Assembly: GCA_900767025.1 (NCBI GenBank)
Contig: CAAFXS010000066.1
Span: 21,386 to 85,385 of the forward strand
Direction of reading: 5' to 3'
Source: Clostridia bacterium
GTDB taxonomy: Bacteria > Bacillota > Clostridia > Oscillospirales > Acutalibacteraceae
Length of the DNA stretch: 64,000 bases
Positions within the stretch are counted from its first letter, which is position 1. Every line of letters begins with the position of its first letter. The notes beneath the pieces were generated by a model, which did not search any database, was not told the DNA's origin, and was given only the letters and a program-made list of their open reading frames with translations. Both the position numbers and the translations under genes were made by a program. Positions 33,490-44,100 of this stretch are shown in pieces.

Positions 33490-34767
33490 TCAGATTACTC
33501 TTGTTCCGCCAACGGGTCTGATTATCAGTGTATGGCAGGAGCCTTCACCGAACACACTGTCCATAGCGTTTCTGTAATCGTCAAGATACTTTTCATCAAC
33601 AAATGCCTGAATTGTGCCTGCAAAGCCACCGCCGTGAACACGGAAAGCCTTAACACCCTTAATGCCGTCTGTAAGGCAAAGAGCAAGAGAAAGCTTCTGC
33701 TCAGTTGGATTACCCGGTGTATAAACATTCTGGTTATACATAAATGAGGACAGACCCGACTGGGTAACCTTACTTAAAAATGTGTCAAAATCATTTGCCT
33801 CCAAGGCTGAAACAGCGCTGTCAACTCTTTCATTTTCCTTAAAGAAATGCATTGCACGAAGGATTGCCCTGTCGTTAACCTTTTTTGTAAGCTCGGGAAT
33901 AGCACGGACAAAATCATTGTAATCAATCTCTCTGAGAACCTTTTTACCCATTGCTTCGGCAACGGACTCCATCTCGGCTCTTACAGCGGCGTAATCATCG
34001 GTTAAATCACTGTGATTGCCGTGAGTATCAACAATACACAGGCAGCAGCCTGATGATGCGAAATCAAAATCAATCTTTTTGATAACAGGGTTTGCAGTAT
34101 CCTTGAAATCAATATTAACAAATGTACCTACAGATGATGCCATCTGGTCAAGAAGACCCGAGGGCTTGCCGAAAAATACATTTTCGCTGTACTGTGCTGC
34201 CTTTGCAATTTCAACAGCATCAATAGCTCCGTCATTATAGAGGTGAGATACAACATTACCGATAAGCACCTCAAATGCGGCAGATGATGAAAGACCCGAA
34301 CCTCCCATTACATCGCTGGTGGTACAAGCGTCAAAGCCGCCGATTTCATAACCCATATTTTTAAGGCCTGCGGCAACGCCCTTAATCATTGCAGAGGATT
34401 TTCCGTAATTCTGCTCATCGGCCTCAAGAGTGCTGATATCAACAGTATTCATTGAATGACCCTCTGACTTTTCCCTAATAACAGTGCCTTCGCTTTTTGC
34501 GGCAACGGCAATAGCATCAAGGTTGATTGATGCGGCAAGAACCTTACCGTTGTTATGGTCGGTATGGTTACCGCATATTTCTGTTCTGCCCGGTGCACTG
34601 AGCACCATAACATCCCTGTCATCACCGAAAAGCTCAATAAACTTTTTAGCAGTTCTTATGTAACGGGGCTTTTGTGCCTCAACTGCACTGTCGGTTACAT
34701 AAACCTTTTTTAGCTCTCCGTCCAGCATACCGCTTTCAAGATTTTTGATAAGTTCGCTTGCTTTCAT
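33490..34767 (-). CDS. galK: Galactokinase
   Basis: GHMP kinase making galactose 1-phosphate, the entry step of the Leloir pathway. 425 residues, longer than most by an N-terminal ~40-residue extension. Motifs: APGRTEICGNHTDHNNGKV (galactokinase signature), DVMGGSGLSSSAAFE (ATP-binding GHMP loop), and FRVHGGGFAGTIQAF. galT and galE are not in the window. It follows the TVP38-like gene by 18 bases at the end of the aromatic amino-acid unit. Confidence 0.93.
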   Translation of the reverse strand: MKASELIKNLESGMLDGELKKVYVTDSAVEAQKPRYIRTAKKFIELFGDDRDVMVLSAPGRTEICGNHTDHNNGKVLAASINLDAIAVAAKSEGTVIREKSEGHSMNTVDISTLEADEQNYGKSSAMIKGVAAGLKNMGYEIGGFDACTTSDVMGGSGLSSSAAFEVLIGNVVSHLYNDGAIDAVEIAKAAQYSENVFFGKPSGLLDQMASSVGTFVNIDFKDTANPVIKKIDFDFASSGCCLCIVDTHGNHSDLTDDYAAVRAEMESVAEAMGKKVLREIDYNDFVRAIPELTKKVNDRAILRAMHFFKENERVDSAVSALEANDFDTFLSKVTQSGLSSFMYNQNVYTPGNPTEQKLSLALCLTDGIKGVKAFRVHGGGFAGTIQAFVDEKYLDDYRNAMDSVFGEGSCHTLIIRPVGGTRVI

Positions 34768-34785
34768 ATTTATTCTCCTTAAATA

Positions 34786-35556
34786 TTATAATACTATTTT
34801 ATATTTTTCCTTTTCGGAATAAATCAAAAGAGTCTGATTCATCTGCTTTGATTTAATACCGTAAAAAATATTAAAGGTAATAATGGAAATTCCGGTAAAC
34901 GCAACAATAATCATCAGCAGGACTATAAACTGAACTGAAAACGGATTATAAATTGCAGAACCGATTTTTGTATATATATATAATCTTGGTGCAAAGCCCA
35001 AAAGGCTTAAACAAATATAATACACAAGGTCATAATGCATTGAGCCGTAGTATTTTGAAACCATACCCAATGGAATTGACGGCACAAGCCTTGAAACAAA
35101 AAGCACATAGGGGTTGCCCGTGCCCTTAAACTGAATCCAGTCACGGACAAAGTGAAGCTGCTTTATGCCGAGTATCATACCCGTCCAGCCGCCTCCGATA
35201 AACTTTCCCTCCACATATTTCACAACAAAGAAGAAGGTGCAGAAAACCAGATTGATAATAATTGCCTGGGTCATTGGAAAAACAATACCCGAAATCACGC
35301 AGAGAAATCCCATAGGTATCGGCAGCTGACACTTGGCAATATACAGAGCAAAAATACAAATAACGATTTCGACATTTGACTCAAGCATTACGATAGCGTC
35401 ATCAAGCTGTTGAAGCCAGCTTATAAGGGTGTCAAACCGTACCTCAAGCTTGTCGTGATTGTAAAGAATTATCGACAGAAACACCAAAAGAGCAGCCGTA
35501 ACCAATACAATAACGGTTGATATTAAATTTGTCTGATGGCGTTTTTGCTGTTTCAC
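34786..35556 (-). CDS. TVP38/TMEM64-family (DedA-like, VTT domain) membrane protein
   Basis: 256 residues with about six hydrophobic segments. The VTT domain is marked by the GFLCVISGIVFP loop near 85, then a long amphipathic part and the family motif FVSRLVPSIPLGMVSKYYGSMH near 155. Such proteins act in the envelope and some move polyprenyl or phospholipids across the membrane. It lies 33 bases after pheA and 18 before galK. Confidence 0.8.
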   Translation of the reverse strand: MKQQKRHQTNLISTVIVLVTAALLVFLSIILYNHDKLEVRFDTLISWLQQLDDAIVMLESNVEIVICIFALYIAKCQLPIPMGFLCVISGIVFPMTQAIIINLVFCTFFFVVKYVEGKFIGGGWTGMILGIKQLHFVRDWIQFKGTGNPYVLFVSRLVPSIPLGMVSKYYGSMHYDLVYYICLSLLGFAPRLYIYTKIGSAIYNPFSVQFIVLLMIIVAFTGISIITFNIFYGIKSKQMNQTLLIYSEKEKYKIVL

Positions 35557-35589
35557 AAATTCATCTCCAAATTAGAATTATATCATCTG

Positions 35590-36720
35590 CTATGCCTCGT
35601 TAAAGTTGCCGAGAAATTCAAATTCCGGCAATTCATCCGACAGAGCACAGATTAAGTCAAGAGTGGACTCCTGCCTAACGCTGCCCATTACATCAACATA
35701 AAAATGATAATTAAAGGTTTCATTTTCAATTGGTCTTGACTCAAGCTTTGTAAGGCTGAGCCCTGCCATTGAAAACCTGCCCAGCACTCGGTAAAGTGAG
35801 CCTGTTTTGTGGGCAACGGAAAAAATAAGAGAAATTTTATTAGCATCACCGGGAATAATCAGCTTTTTGGAAATCACAATAAATCTCGTTTGATTATTGC
35901 TGGTGTTTTGAATATTCCTTTTAAGCACCTTAAGGCCGTATTTTTTAGCCGCTTTTTCAGAGCAAATTACGGCAACATTATCCCTGTCACTTTCGGAAAC
36001 CAGCTTTGCTGCAGCGGCGGTATTTGTATAGTTAATGCCTGTAAAATCAAAGTTTTTAAGGAAATTATTGCACTGCGACAGCGCCTGAGGATGAGAATAA
36101 ACATCTGTAATATTTTCATACTCGGTACCTTTTTTAGCACAGAGGCAATGTTCAATAGGCAAATCGTATGCCCCAACAACATAAAACCTGTATTTCATTA
36201 TAAGGTCATAGGATTCGTGCACAGAGCCTGCCGTTGAGTTTTCAACGGGAATTACACCGAATTTTGCCTCGCCCTTGTTAACGGCTTCAAAAACATCTTC
36301 AAACTGCCTGTAAAACTTCACCGGCGAATCGGGGAAAAGAGTATTTGCCGCAACACCGCTGTAGGCGCCGTCAACGCCCTGACAGGCAATGCTGTCACCG
36401 TCAGCAGTAATCTTTCCGTCATAAAGTGACTGTTCAACCGTTTGCCTGAGCTCACTGCCGCCGCCGATAATTTTATGCTGTAGGGCTCTTGAAGCGTCCA
36501 TTGTTGCGGAGAATACGGTTTTGATAATTTCTCCCATATCGCCGCATTTTTCAGCAACATTGTCAAGTATTTCCTGCTCTCTCTGCTGATTTAAAACAGG
36601 TATTCCTCTCTCAACCTTATACTTGGCAACCTGCTGTGATATATTCATTCTTTTGAGGAGAAGGGGTATCAGCTCCTCATCTATTTTATCAATTTCTTTC
36701 CTGAGTTCTAATAAATCCAT
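35590..36720 (-). CDS. pheA: Bifunctional chorismate mutase / prephenate dehydratase
   Basis: 376 residues with three domains: AroQ-type chorismate mutase (~1-85; LRKEIDKIDEELIPLLLKRM, NQQREQEIL), prephenate dehydratase (~108-280; GVDGAYSGVAA, IPVENSTAGSVHESYDL, NQTRFIVI with the TRF motif) and an ACT regulatory domain (~290-370; AHKTGSLYRVLGRF, LTKLESRP). It converts chorismate to phenylpyruvate and is likely inhibited by phenylalanine through the ACT domain. 18 bases after aroC. Confidence 0.95.
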   Translation of the reverse strand: MDLLELRKEIDKIDEELIPLLLKRMNISQQVAKYKVERGIPVLNQQREQEILDNVAEKCGDMGEIIKTVFSATMDASRALQHKIIGGGSELRQTVEQSLYDGKITADGDSIACQGVDGAYSGVAANTLFPDSPVKFYRQFEDVFEAVNKGEAKFGVIPVENSTAGSVHESYDLIMKYRFYVVGAYDLPIEHCLCAKKGTEYENITDVYSHPQALSQCNNFLKNFDFTGINYTNTAAAAKLVSESDRDNVAVICSEKAAKKYGLKVLKRNIQNTSNNQTRFIVISKKLIIPGDANKISLIFSVAHKTGSLYRVLGRFSMAGLSLTKLESRPIENETFNYHFYVDVMGSVRQESTLDLICALSDELPEFEFLGNFNEA

Positions 36721-36738
36721 TTAAAATAAAATCCTCTG

Positions 36739-37812
36739 TTACATCATTAAATCAAGTATTCCAAAAGCAACCGCCGCCTCAATAACAGGCACAGCACGAG
36801 GAACAATACATGGGTCGTGGCGGCCGTGAATAACAAGGGTTTCATCAGTCATAGTCTGCAAATTAACGCTCTGCTGTGGCTGTGAAATTGACGGAGTAGG
36901 CTTGATTGCAACACTGAGCACCAAGGGCGCACCTGTTGTCATTCCGCCTAAAACGCCGCCGTTATTATTGCTTACAAGGCTCACTTTGCCCTCTTTGATA
37001 CAGTAACCGTCATTAGCCCCGGAGCCTGTCATTTCCGCAAAATCAAAGCCTGCACCGAACTGAACGCCTTTTACGGCAGGAATACCGAAAAGTATTGATG
37101 AAAGGTGGCTTTCCACAGTTGAGAACATATTTGCACCTATACCCACAGAAAGACCCACAGCGGCACATTCAACAATTCCGCCCACACTGTCAAGGCTCAT
37201 TCTTGCATCCTCAACAACTGCACGCATAGCCTTTTCCGCATCATCGGATATAACGGAAAATGACCTTTCAGTTAACCTGTTAAGTAAATCGGTGCTGATG
37301 TTATTTTTGTCAAACATCTCATCCCTTGCGCTTCCGATTTGAGCTATATGAGCGCCGACGGTTATCCCCTTTTCGCTCAATATCTGCTTGGCAACGGCAC
37401 CTGCAAAAACCAAGGGAGCCGTCAGCCTGCCGCTGAAATGGCCGCCGCCTCTTATATCGTTTTTACCGTCATATTTTACATAAGCAGGATAATCGCTGTG
37501 AGACGGTCTGGGAACCGTCATCAAATTTGAATAATCACCGCTTTTTGTGTTTGTATTTTCAATAATCATTGCCAGCGGTGCACCTGTTGTAACGCCATCA
37601 AGAACACCCGAAAGAATATGGGGAATATCCTTTTCAAGCCGAGGTGTAGCGGTTTTATCCTTACCCGGGGCTCGTCTGGACATATCAAGATAGATTTTAT
37701 CCATATCAAGCTTAACACCTGACGGCAGGCCGTCAATAACACAGCCGATAGCTTCGCCGTGGCTTTCGCCGAATATGGAAAGCTTTATATTTTTACCGAA
37801 TTCAGATGACAT
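36739..37812 (-). CDS. aroC: Chorismate synthase
   Basis: 357 residues, FMN-dependent; makes chorismate from EPSP. Signatures: FGESHGEAIGCVIDGLP at the start, RRAPGKDKTATPR, PRPSHSDYPAYVKYD, RGGGHFSGRLTAPLV near 125 and the C-terminal GRHDPCIVPRAVPVIEA. ATG 37812 lies 11 bases inside the end of aroA with GGAGG upstream; the longer reading to 37845 has no site. Confidence 0.95.
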   Translation of the reverse strand: MSSEFGKNIKLSIFGESHGEAIGCVIDGLPSGVKLDMDKIYLDMSRRAPGKDKTATPRLEKDIPHILSGVLDGVTTGAPLAMIIENTNTKSGDYSNLMTVPRPSHSDYPAYVKYDGKNDIRGGGHFSGRLTAPLVFAGAVAKQILSEKGITVGAHIAQIGSARDEMFDKNNISTDLLNRLTERSFSVISDDAEKAMRAVVEDARMSLDSVGGIVECAAVGLSVGIGANMFSTVESHLSSILFGIPAVKGVQFGAGFDFAEMTGSGANDGYCIKEGKVSLVSNNNGGVLGGMTTGAPLVLSVAIKPTPSISQPQQSVNLQTMTDETLVIHGRHDPCIVPRAVPVIEAAVAFGILDLMM

Positions 37813-39001
37813 CCGCTCTGCCTCCAATACTGTTATAATCCTCAAAAAATCCCGGATAGGTTTTATTAATGCTTTGAGCGTCGGTTATTACCGTAGTTCC
37901 CGGAGCACACAGAGCCGCAATGCTGAAAGCCATGGGTATTCTGTGGTCATTGTAGCCATCAAGCTGTGCCGCCCTTGCACCTCCGCCGATTATAACCATT
38001 CCGTCAGGCTTTTCCTCAACCTGAACACCTAATCGTTTTAGGTTTGAAACAACGCTTTCAATCCTGTCTGACTCCTTAAGCCTTAGCCTTTCGCCACCCC
38101 TAATCACCGTTGTGCCTTTGGCAAAAGCGGCAGTAACTGCAAGGGCAGGAACTGTGTCGGGTATATCGGTAACATCAATTTCAATACCCTTAAGCTCTGA
38201 TTTTTTTGCTCGGATAAAGCCGTCACCTATTTCAATATCAGCGCCAAAGTCCTTTAAAACATTTATAATTTCCTTGTCACCCTGGGGTGAATTAACATCA
38301 AGTCCTTTAAGTGTAACATCACCGCTGAGCACACCGCCTGCAAGGAAAAATGCAGCCTGTGACCAATCGGATTCAACGGTGTAATCAAGGTTTTTATAGG
38401 CTTGATTGCCTTTAACAAAATAGCCCTTTTCGGTTTCCTCAACCGAGACACCGTAATCAGCCATTACCTTTATTGTCATATCAACATAGGGCTTTGACTG
38501 CAGCCGGGTTGTAAGCACAATTTCACTGTCACCCTCAAGAATGGGCAATGCCAAAAGCAGTCCTGTTATGTACTGGGAGCTGATATTACCGGCAATTTCG
38601 TATGTACCGCTTGTAAGCTGTCCTTCAATTTTTAACGGTAGCTTTCCGTCACATATGCATTTAACTCCGTGTTCGGGAAGGAGCCTTAAATAGTCGCCGA
38701 TAGGCCTTTCAGGCAATCTGCCGGAGCCAACAAAGGTTACGCTTTTTCCCAAAGCCGCGGCAACGGGTATCATAAACCTTAAGGTGTTGCCCGATTCAAT
38801 ACAGTCTGCCGTATCACTGCCGTTTTTCAGTGAATTAATAACCTGTTCCATTGCCAGCATATCCTTGGACGGTATAATGGGGTTAACACTGCCGCCGCCT
38901 GCAAGGAATGAGCACACCATTGCCCTGTGCGCCGCTGATTTAGAGGGCGGTATCAAAACCTCACCCACAAGAGATGAATTTTCAATTACAACCTTACTCA
39001 T
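37802..39001 (-). CDS. aroA: 3-phosphoshikimate 1-carboxyvinyltransferase (EPSP synthase)
   Basis: 399 residues. Motifs: PPSKSAAHRAMVCSFLAGG (shikimate-phosphate binding), ESGNTLRFMIPVAAALG in place of the textbook GNAGTAMR, LPERPIGDYLRLLPE, and YNDHRIPMAFS near the C-terminus. The altered loop resembles less common EPSP synthase types. ATG 39001 has CGGAG upstream; the longer reading to 39037 overlaps aroB without a site. Four-base gap to the aroB stop. Confidence 0.94.
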   Translation of the reverse strand: MSKVVIENSSLVGEVLIPPSKSAAHRAMVCSFLAGGGSVNPIIPSKDMLAMEQVINSLKNGSDTADCIESGNTLRFMIPVAAALGKSVTFVGSGRLPERPIGDYLRLLPEHGVKCICDGKLPLKIEGQLTSGTYEIAGNISSQYITGLLLALPILEGDSEIVLTTRLQSKPYVDMTIKVMADYGVSVEETEKGYFVKGNQAYKNLDYTVESDWSQAAFFLAGGVLSGDVTLKGLDVNSPQGDKEIINVLKDFGADIEIGDGFIRAKKSELKGIEIDVTDIPDTVPALAVTAAFAKGTTVIRGGERLRLKESDRIESVVSNLKRLGVQVEEKPDGMVIIGGGARAAQLDGYNDHRIPMAFSIAALCAPGTTVITDAQSINKTYPGFFEDYNSIGGRADVI

Positions 39002-39005
39002 TAAT

Positions 39006-40055
39006 TTATACTCCGAATATTTTTGGTATATCCTCATTTTTCACAGGATAAATAAAACTTTCACCTATACGCTTCAGCATTGCGAACTTAATACCGCTTC
39101 CTGTGCGCTTCTTATCAGCATTCATAGCTTCAACAATTTCAGCCGTAGTGTGAGTATCGGAGATTTTCATATTATTTTTTATCAAAACTCTTTCAATTCT
39201 GTCGGCAGTTCCCTGTTCGGTTATGCCAATGCTTTCGCCCGCTCTTGCCGCCATAACCATACCGATTCCAACAGCTACACCGTGGGACACGGTTTCAAAA
39301 TTCCAAAGCTTTTCAATAGCATGACCGCAGGTGTGGCCGAAATTAAGGAGTGCCCTTTCGCCGTGCTCCTTTTCGTCATTTTCAACCACCTTGCGCTTTA
39401 TATCAAGGCACTCATAAATCAAATCCTCAATAAAATCCTTTGGGTTTTCATTTTCAAGCCTTTCAAACAGGCTTTCGGATTTTATGCATCCTGCTTTTAT
39501 AACCTCACCCATTCCGTCGCTGAAAAAATGATCTGAAAGGGTTTCCAAAACATTTGGGTCGATAATAACAAGAGACGGCTGATGAAAGGCACCGCAAAGG
39601 TTTTTGCCCTGTGGTAAATCAACTGCGGTTTTACCGCCTACAGAGGAATCCACCTGTGAAAGCAAGGAGGTGGGAATTTGAACAAATTTAATGCCACGCA
39701 GGTAAATTGCGGCGGCAAAGCCTGCCATATCACCGCAAACACCGCCACCAAGAGCAACAACACCGTCATTGCGTGTCAAGCCCTGTTCTGCCATAAACTC
39801 AACCATTTCAATAACCGTGGACGGCTTTTTCGATGCCTCGCCTGCGGTGAAAATAAATTCAAAAACATTGTAGCCCCGATCCTGCAATGATGCTTTTACG
39901 GTCTCACCGTAAAGCGGAAACACATTAGTATCACTGATGAGGACAATATTTTTTCCACCCAGCACACTGCTCACAAGGCTTCCGCAGTTATCAAGCAAGC
40001 CTTTTTCAATTAAAATATCATATTTATCCTTAACATTGACTGTCAGCTTTTTCAT
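39006..40055 (-). CDS. aroB: 3-dehydroquinate synthase
   Basis: 349 residues, NAD- and zinc-dependent; second step of the shikimate pathway. Motifs: ALGGGVCGDMAGFAAAIYLRG near 100, PTSLLSQVDSSVGGKTAVD, and the metal ligands in DGMGEVIK, LNFGHTCGHAIE and SHGVAVGIGMVMAAR. Its ATG shares one base with the tyrA stop (TAATG). Confidence 0.95.
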   Translation of the reverse strand: MKKLTVNVKDKYDILIEKGLLDNCGSLVSSVLGGKNIVLISDTNVFPLYGETVKASLQDRGYNVFEFIFTAGEASKKPSTVIEMVEFMAEQGLTRNDGVVALGGGVCGDMAGFAAAIYLRGIKFVQIPTSLLSQVDSSVGGKTAVDLPQGKNLCGAFHQPSLVIIDPNVLETLSDHFFSDGMGEVIKAGCIKSESLFERLENENPKDFIEDLIYECLDIKRKVVENDEKEHGERALLNFGHTCGHAIEKLWNFETVSHGVAVGIGMVMAARAGESIGITEQGTADRIERVLIKNNMKISDTHTTAEIVEAMNADKKRTGSGIKFAMLKRIGESFIYPVKNEDIPKIFGV

Positions 40056-40882
40056 TAACCGATTTCCTCTTTAATTTTGTTGCCTTTTTCCATTAAATCG
40101 TGAAGACTCTTTTCGTCGCCGTTTACGATTGCATATTTGAATTTCATCAAATTTGAAACCAAATCGTCAATTTCCCTAACAAGCGGTTCGCCGTTTGCGA
40201 CAAACAGCTCCGTCCACATATCAGCATTTATCCTGGCAACACGGCTGACATCACGGTAGCTGCCTGCAGAATAGCCTGCGTGATAGGGTGCCAAAGGTGA
40301 AAGCACATAGGAGCAGGCAAGAACATGGGCAATCTGTGATGTGAAAGCAATCATTTCATCGTGGTGCTCGGGAGTAGTTACGACCGTGCGTGCAAAGCCC
40401 ATCTCACGAGCAAGACCTACAAGTGCATCCGAAGCGTATCTGGGAGTGGTTTCATAGGGTGTGCAGATAAATGATGCATTGTCGAAAAGTGTGTCAAGAG
40501 CATTATCATATCCGCTGACCTCTCTTCCTGCCATAGGATGAGCACCGATAAAGAAAAAGTCAAAATCTTCGTTTTCGAGCTCTCTGCAAATTTTTGTCTT
40601 AATTCCGCAGGAGTCGGTTACAATACTGTTTTTCTTAAATAAGTCGCGGTGCTCCAAAATGAAGGGAGCAATTGCCTTTGGATAGAAATTAACAAATGTA
40701 ACATCTGCCTTAGGGATAAGCTCTTCAATAGGACCGATTTCGTCAACAGCACCGTCCTCAAGAGCACGCTGTGCCACAGACTCGGTCCTGTTCCAGCCCA
40801 TTATGTGATGATTAGTATTTTTCTTTAAGGTTTTTGCAAGGCTGGCACCTATCAGGCCCAAGCCAACAATCAGAATTTTCAT
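40055..40882 (-). CDS. tyrA: Prephenate dehydrogenase
   Basis: 275 residues. Rossmann motif LIVGLGLIGASLAKTLKK at the start, then SCGIKTKICREL, GAHPMAGREVSGYDNA and ALVGLAREMGF. It makes 4-hydroxyphenylpyruvate, so the unit leads to tyrosine (tyrA) and phenylalanine (pheA). No ACT domain follows. ATG 40882 is the start of the fold; the longer reading to 40948 would begin inside the promoter. The ribosome binding site (CGGAAG) is moderate. Confidence 0.93.
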   Translation of the reverse strand: MKILIVGLGLIGASLAKTLKKNTNHHIMGWNRTESVAQRALEDGAVDEIGPIEELIPKADVTFVNFYPKAIAPFILEHRDLFKKNSIVTDSCGIKTKICRELENEDFDFFFIGAHPMAGREVSGYDNALDTLFDNASFICTPYETTPRYASDALVGLAREMGFARTVVTTPEHHDEMIAFTSQIAHVLACSYVLSPLAPYHAGYSAGSYRDVSRVARINADMWTELFVANGEPLVREIDDLVSNLMKFKYAIVNGDEKSLHDLMEKGNKIKEEIG

Positions 40883-40919
40883 AAACCGCACTTCCGCATT
40901 ACATTGTATAATCATAAAT

Positions 40920-40948
40920 ATAATAATATATAAATTATAATAAGTCAA
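40920..40948 (-). promoter_or_regulatory. Promoter of the tyrA-aroBAC-pheA unit
   Basis: On the minus strand TTGACT (40948-40943), 17 bases, TATTAT (40925-40920). The leader is about 30 bases and too short for a T-box. Confidence 0.6.
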
Positions 40949-40967
40949 ATAACAAAATTATAACATT

Positions 40968-41003
40968 TAAAAAAAGGCTGTTTCACTGATGTGAAACAGC
41001 CTT
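40968..41003 (-). terminator. Terminator after the 53-residue protein gene
   Basis: Perfect 13-bp stem AAGGCTGTTTCAC (40974-40986) / GTGAAACAGCCTT (40991-41003), four-base loop, and a run of seven T on the minus strand. Confidence 0.92.
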
Positions 41004-41014
41004 GATTTGATTAA

Positions 41015-41176
41015 TCAACCGCCAAAATAGTTCCAAGGATCTTTGTCGTCGGGGTCAATACCGCCGCCGGCATTGTCAGAACCACCCTGGTTACCGGTAG
41101 ATGTTGTGATAATATCACTCGGTGGGAGGACATAATTACGAACAATTAACTCAGGTTCTTCATAAAACTTTTTCAT
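41015..41176 (-). CDS. Small acidic protein of 53 residues after the giant surface protein
   Basis: Reads MKKFYEEPELIVRNYVLPPS, then DIITTSTGNQGGSDNAGGG, then an acidic end with a WNYFGG terminus. GGAGGGA lies eight bases before ATG 41176, and the gene is placed 19 bases after the stop of the 1651-residue gene and 11 bases before a strong terminator, so it is a genuine last gene of that unit. Short proteins of the shape M-K-K-x-Y-E-x-P-E-L...D-I-I-T-T-S followed by a glycine- or acid-rich tail recur in Clostridia from my recollection; their role is unknown. No signal peptide and no modification enzyme gene nearby. Confidence 0.75.
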   Translation of the reverse strand: MKKFYEEPELIVRNYVLPPSDIITTSTGNQGGSDNAGGGIDPDDKDPWNYFGG

Positions 41177-41195
41177 AATATTCTTCCCTCCTTAA

Positions 41196-44100
41196 TTAAA
41201 ATGCGTTATTTGCAGTAATCGGATTAGCATAGTAAGTAGCAACATTTCCTTCTGCATCCTTAACGATAGCGTAAGCTGCATACTTGAATTCTACTGGTCT
41301 GCCCGGATCCTTGATTGCAATTGCAAACTGGTTACCGATTGTCTGCTTTGAAGTCTTGTAACGGTAGATACCTGCATTGTTGCAGTTTTCAATTGTAAGA
41401 TTTGTTGCACTTGGATCGGTAGCAAAGATGAAACCGGTTTCAACAATGCTGCAACCGTCAGGCAGTGCAAATGTACCGATAAGGTTGAATTTTGCAACTG
41501 CACCGTCTGCATATACAGGCATTGGTGTCTCAAGCTGAGTAAGAGCAACGAATGCATCAGGAACAACCTTTTCTCCGTCAACTATGTCAGCAAGAACATA
41601 GTTACCCTGGCTGTCAAGAATTACATCAACTGCAGAGTAGTCATCAAAATTACCGCTGTCATCTGTTGCCATCTTAACAATATCGTCATACTCATCCTTA
41701 GAAAGTGCAATCAAGGCCTTACTTCCGTCAGTTCCTGAGTAGTCGATAAACTCAAGATTCTGATAAGCATAGAAGCTGTAATCTGTACCGTACTTAACAA
41801 TCTGGTACTCACAAAGATATCCGTTGTTATATTCATCATTAACATCAATGTTCAAAATAGCCCAGCAATATGCATCAGGATTTGAAAGCTCAACAAGGTC
41901 GTTGTAGCCAACTGTAATATTCTCATAAACCTCATCAAACAAATCGTAGTAAGAAGCGATATAAGAGATTGTGAATGAATTTGACTCTTCAGCAGTGTAG
42001 TTAGCAACGATTGTTGTATCGGCAGTTACTGTGCACTCTGCACCGGCTGCAAGACCGTTACTGTAACCGGAGAAGCTGTAGAACGGATAAGCAGGAGCAG
42101 AAGGCATTTCAAATGTGCCGGTAGTATTAATAATGCTGATTACTCTGTTATTGATACCTGAAACAATCTTAACTACATAGCTACCCTCATCTGCTTTAGC
42201 GGCAACAGTGGTAAGGTTTGTATCACCATTAACGATGAAACCACAAGATGGAGATGTGAACATATATTTATCTGCTGAGTAGTCACCATTTGTTGACGGA
42301 GCAGAATAGCTATACTTCCAACCAACAAGTGCAGAATCATTGTACTCTTCACTTGCAAGGTCTTCTACAACCTTAAATCTGCCGTCGCTGGCAACAAGAA
42401 CATTTTTACCGTACTGAGCAGTACCAACTATCTCGCCATTAAGCTTGATGGTGTAGGTCTGTGGCTGCATAGCAGCAACAATTACTCTGATTGCAGCGTT
42501 AAGAGTTTCCTGTGTATCATAGATAAGACCTATAACAGGAACGCCTGCAACAGTTACTGTTTCCTGATATGTGAAATCAAGATTGTTGTTATACATATCA
42601 GGGTCATTCTTCTTAGCATCTGTAAGTTCTTTCTTAACAGCCTCAGCAACTGTGGTGTCATAGGTAACAGTTACAAGAGCCGAAAGAGCTGATGTAAGCT
42701 TTGCAGTTTCTGCATCAATTTTAGCCTGATTGTCTGCCATAATTGCTGCCTGACCTGCTGAATCAAGGTTAAAGTAAGTTACCTGTGCAACAAGTGCCTG
42801 AGCAGCATTAAGTGATTCTACTGAATACTTGTTGTCTTCAAGAGCATTGAGCAAGGCTGCCTTTGCAGCGTTAAAGCTATCCCAATTTGCCTTATTAAGA
42901 ACACCGTCGTACTGAGCAGTAAAGGTCATATCATAGCGGATTTCAGCAGAATCGTCAATTGCAGGTGACCAACCGGTGAAGGTCCAGGTCTTGTAATCTG
43001 CAACATAAGTCGGAGGAGTGATTGCATCAATCTGATCTCTGATAGTGCTGATTGTTGAAGCATAAGGTGCATGAAGAACAGTGGTTGTGTTGGTTCCGTC
43101 AGCATTCTTGTAGCTGAAGGTTACATTCATTGTCTTAAGTGTAAGAGCTTCATAAGCGGTCTTAAGTGCCTTATATCTTGAATTAAGGTGACCGTAAATC
43201 ATTGCAGAAACATCACCGTCATTTTCGGCTACGCCGTCGATATCATAATCCTTGGCGTTCTTAAGAGCCTTGGTGAAATTGTTCCAGCTTGTTGTTGTGT
43301 ACATAGCTGAATCTTCAAGTATTGCATCGCATTCAGCAACAAGGTCTACAAGGTAGGACATATCAACAACATATGCCTGCATCTGAATCTTTTCACCGTC
43401 ATTCTGCTGTGAGGTAAGCCAGTTGTAACCAGAGAACCATATACCCGGAGAAGTCTCAACAGCCCAAGAAGTAACGGCACCGAAGTAACCCTCCTGGATA
43501 TAGTGCTCAACCTCCGGAAGTTCATCAGGAAGTGTTGATGCAGCAGTGGTATCAGGAAGAACTATCTGCTGATTACCGTGAATGTACGTAGTAGCAACAT
43601 TTCCGTCAGTCGACTGAGAGAAAATGCCTCCGTGTGCCGGGTCTGCGCTGACACCTTCGGTTGAGGTAAGAATCGGGTCAAGGTCAACCTGACGAGCTTG
43701 ATAAATATCATTTATCGCTGTACCATCTTGTAGAGTCAAAAGCGTATTACCGGCAGAATTTATATCTTTCTTGTCAAATCTCAAATTTTCAACTGAGAAC
43801 TCACCAAGCTGAAGATTACCTGCGTAATCAATCTTTTGCTGATCTGAAAGAACTTTAGGTCTTTTGTGACCAAATGGTCCATGGGAGGTTATGTGGTTAT
43901 AATCACTGTTTCCGCCGAGAGCAGGCATTGTTGCATTGATGTTGATACTATCCAGCATATTATTTGTTTCTTGGCAATCTGTGGTAAATCTAACATCAAC
44001 ATTACCATAGTCAATGGTAACACCTTCGTGCTTGGTTCTCATAATGATTGCGATAGGAGTATATGCAAAATCTATTTGCTGGGTATTACGGTCAAGTGAA

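Noticed and set aside
40883..40975. T-box or tryptophan/tyrosine-type leader before tyrA
   Set aside because: The promoter lies about 40 bases before the start codon, leaving no room for a leader structure.
41015..41176. RiPP precursor peptide
   Set aside because: No modification, protease or export genes are close, and the peptide has no cysteine or double-glycine cleavage pattern followed by a core.
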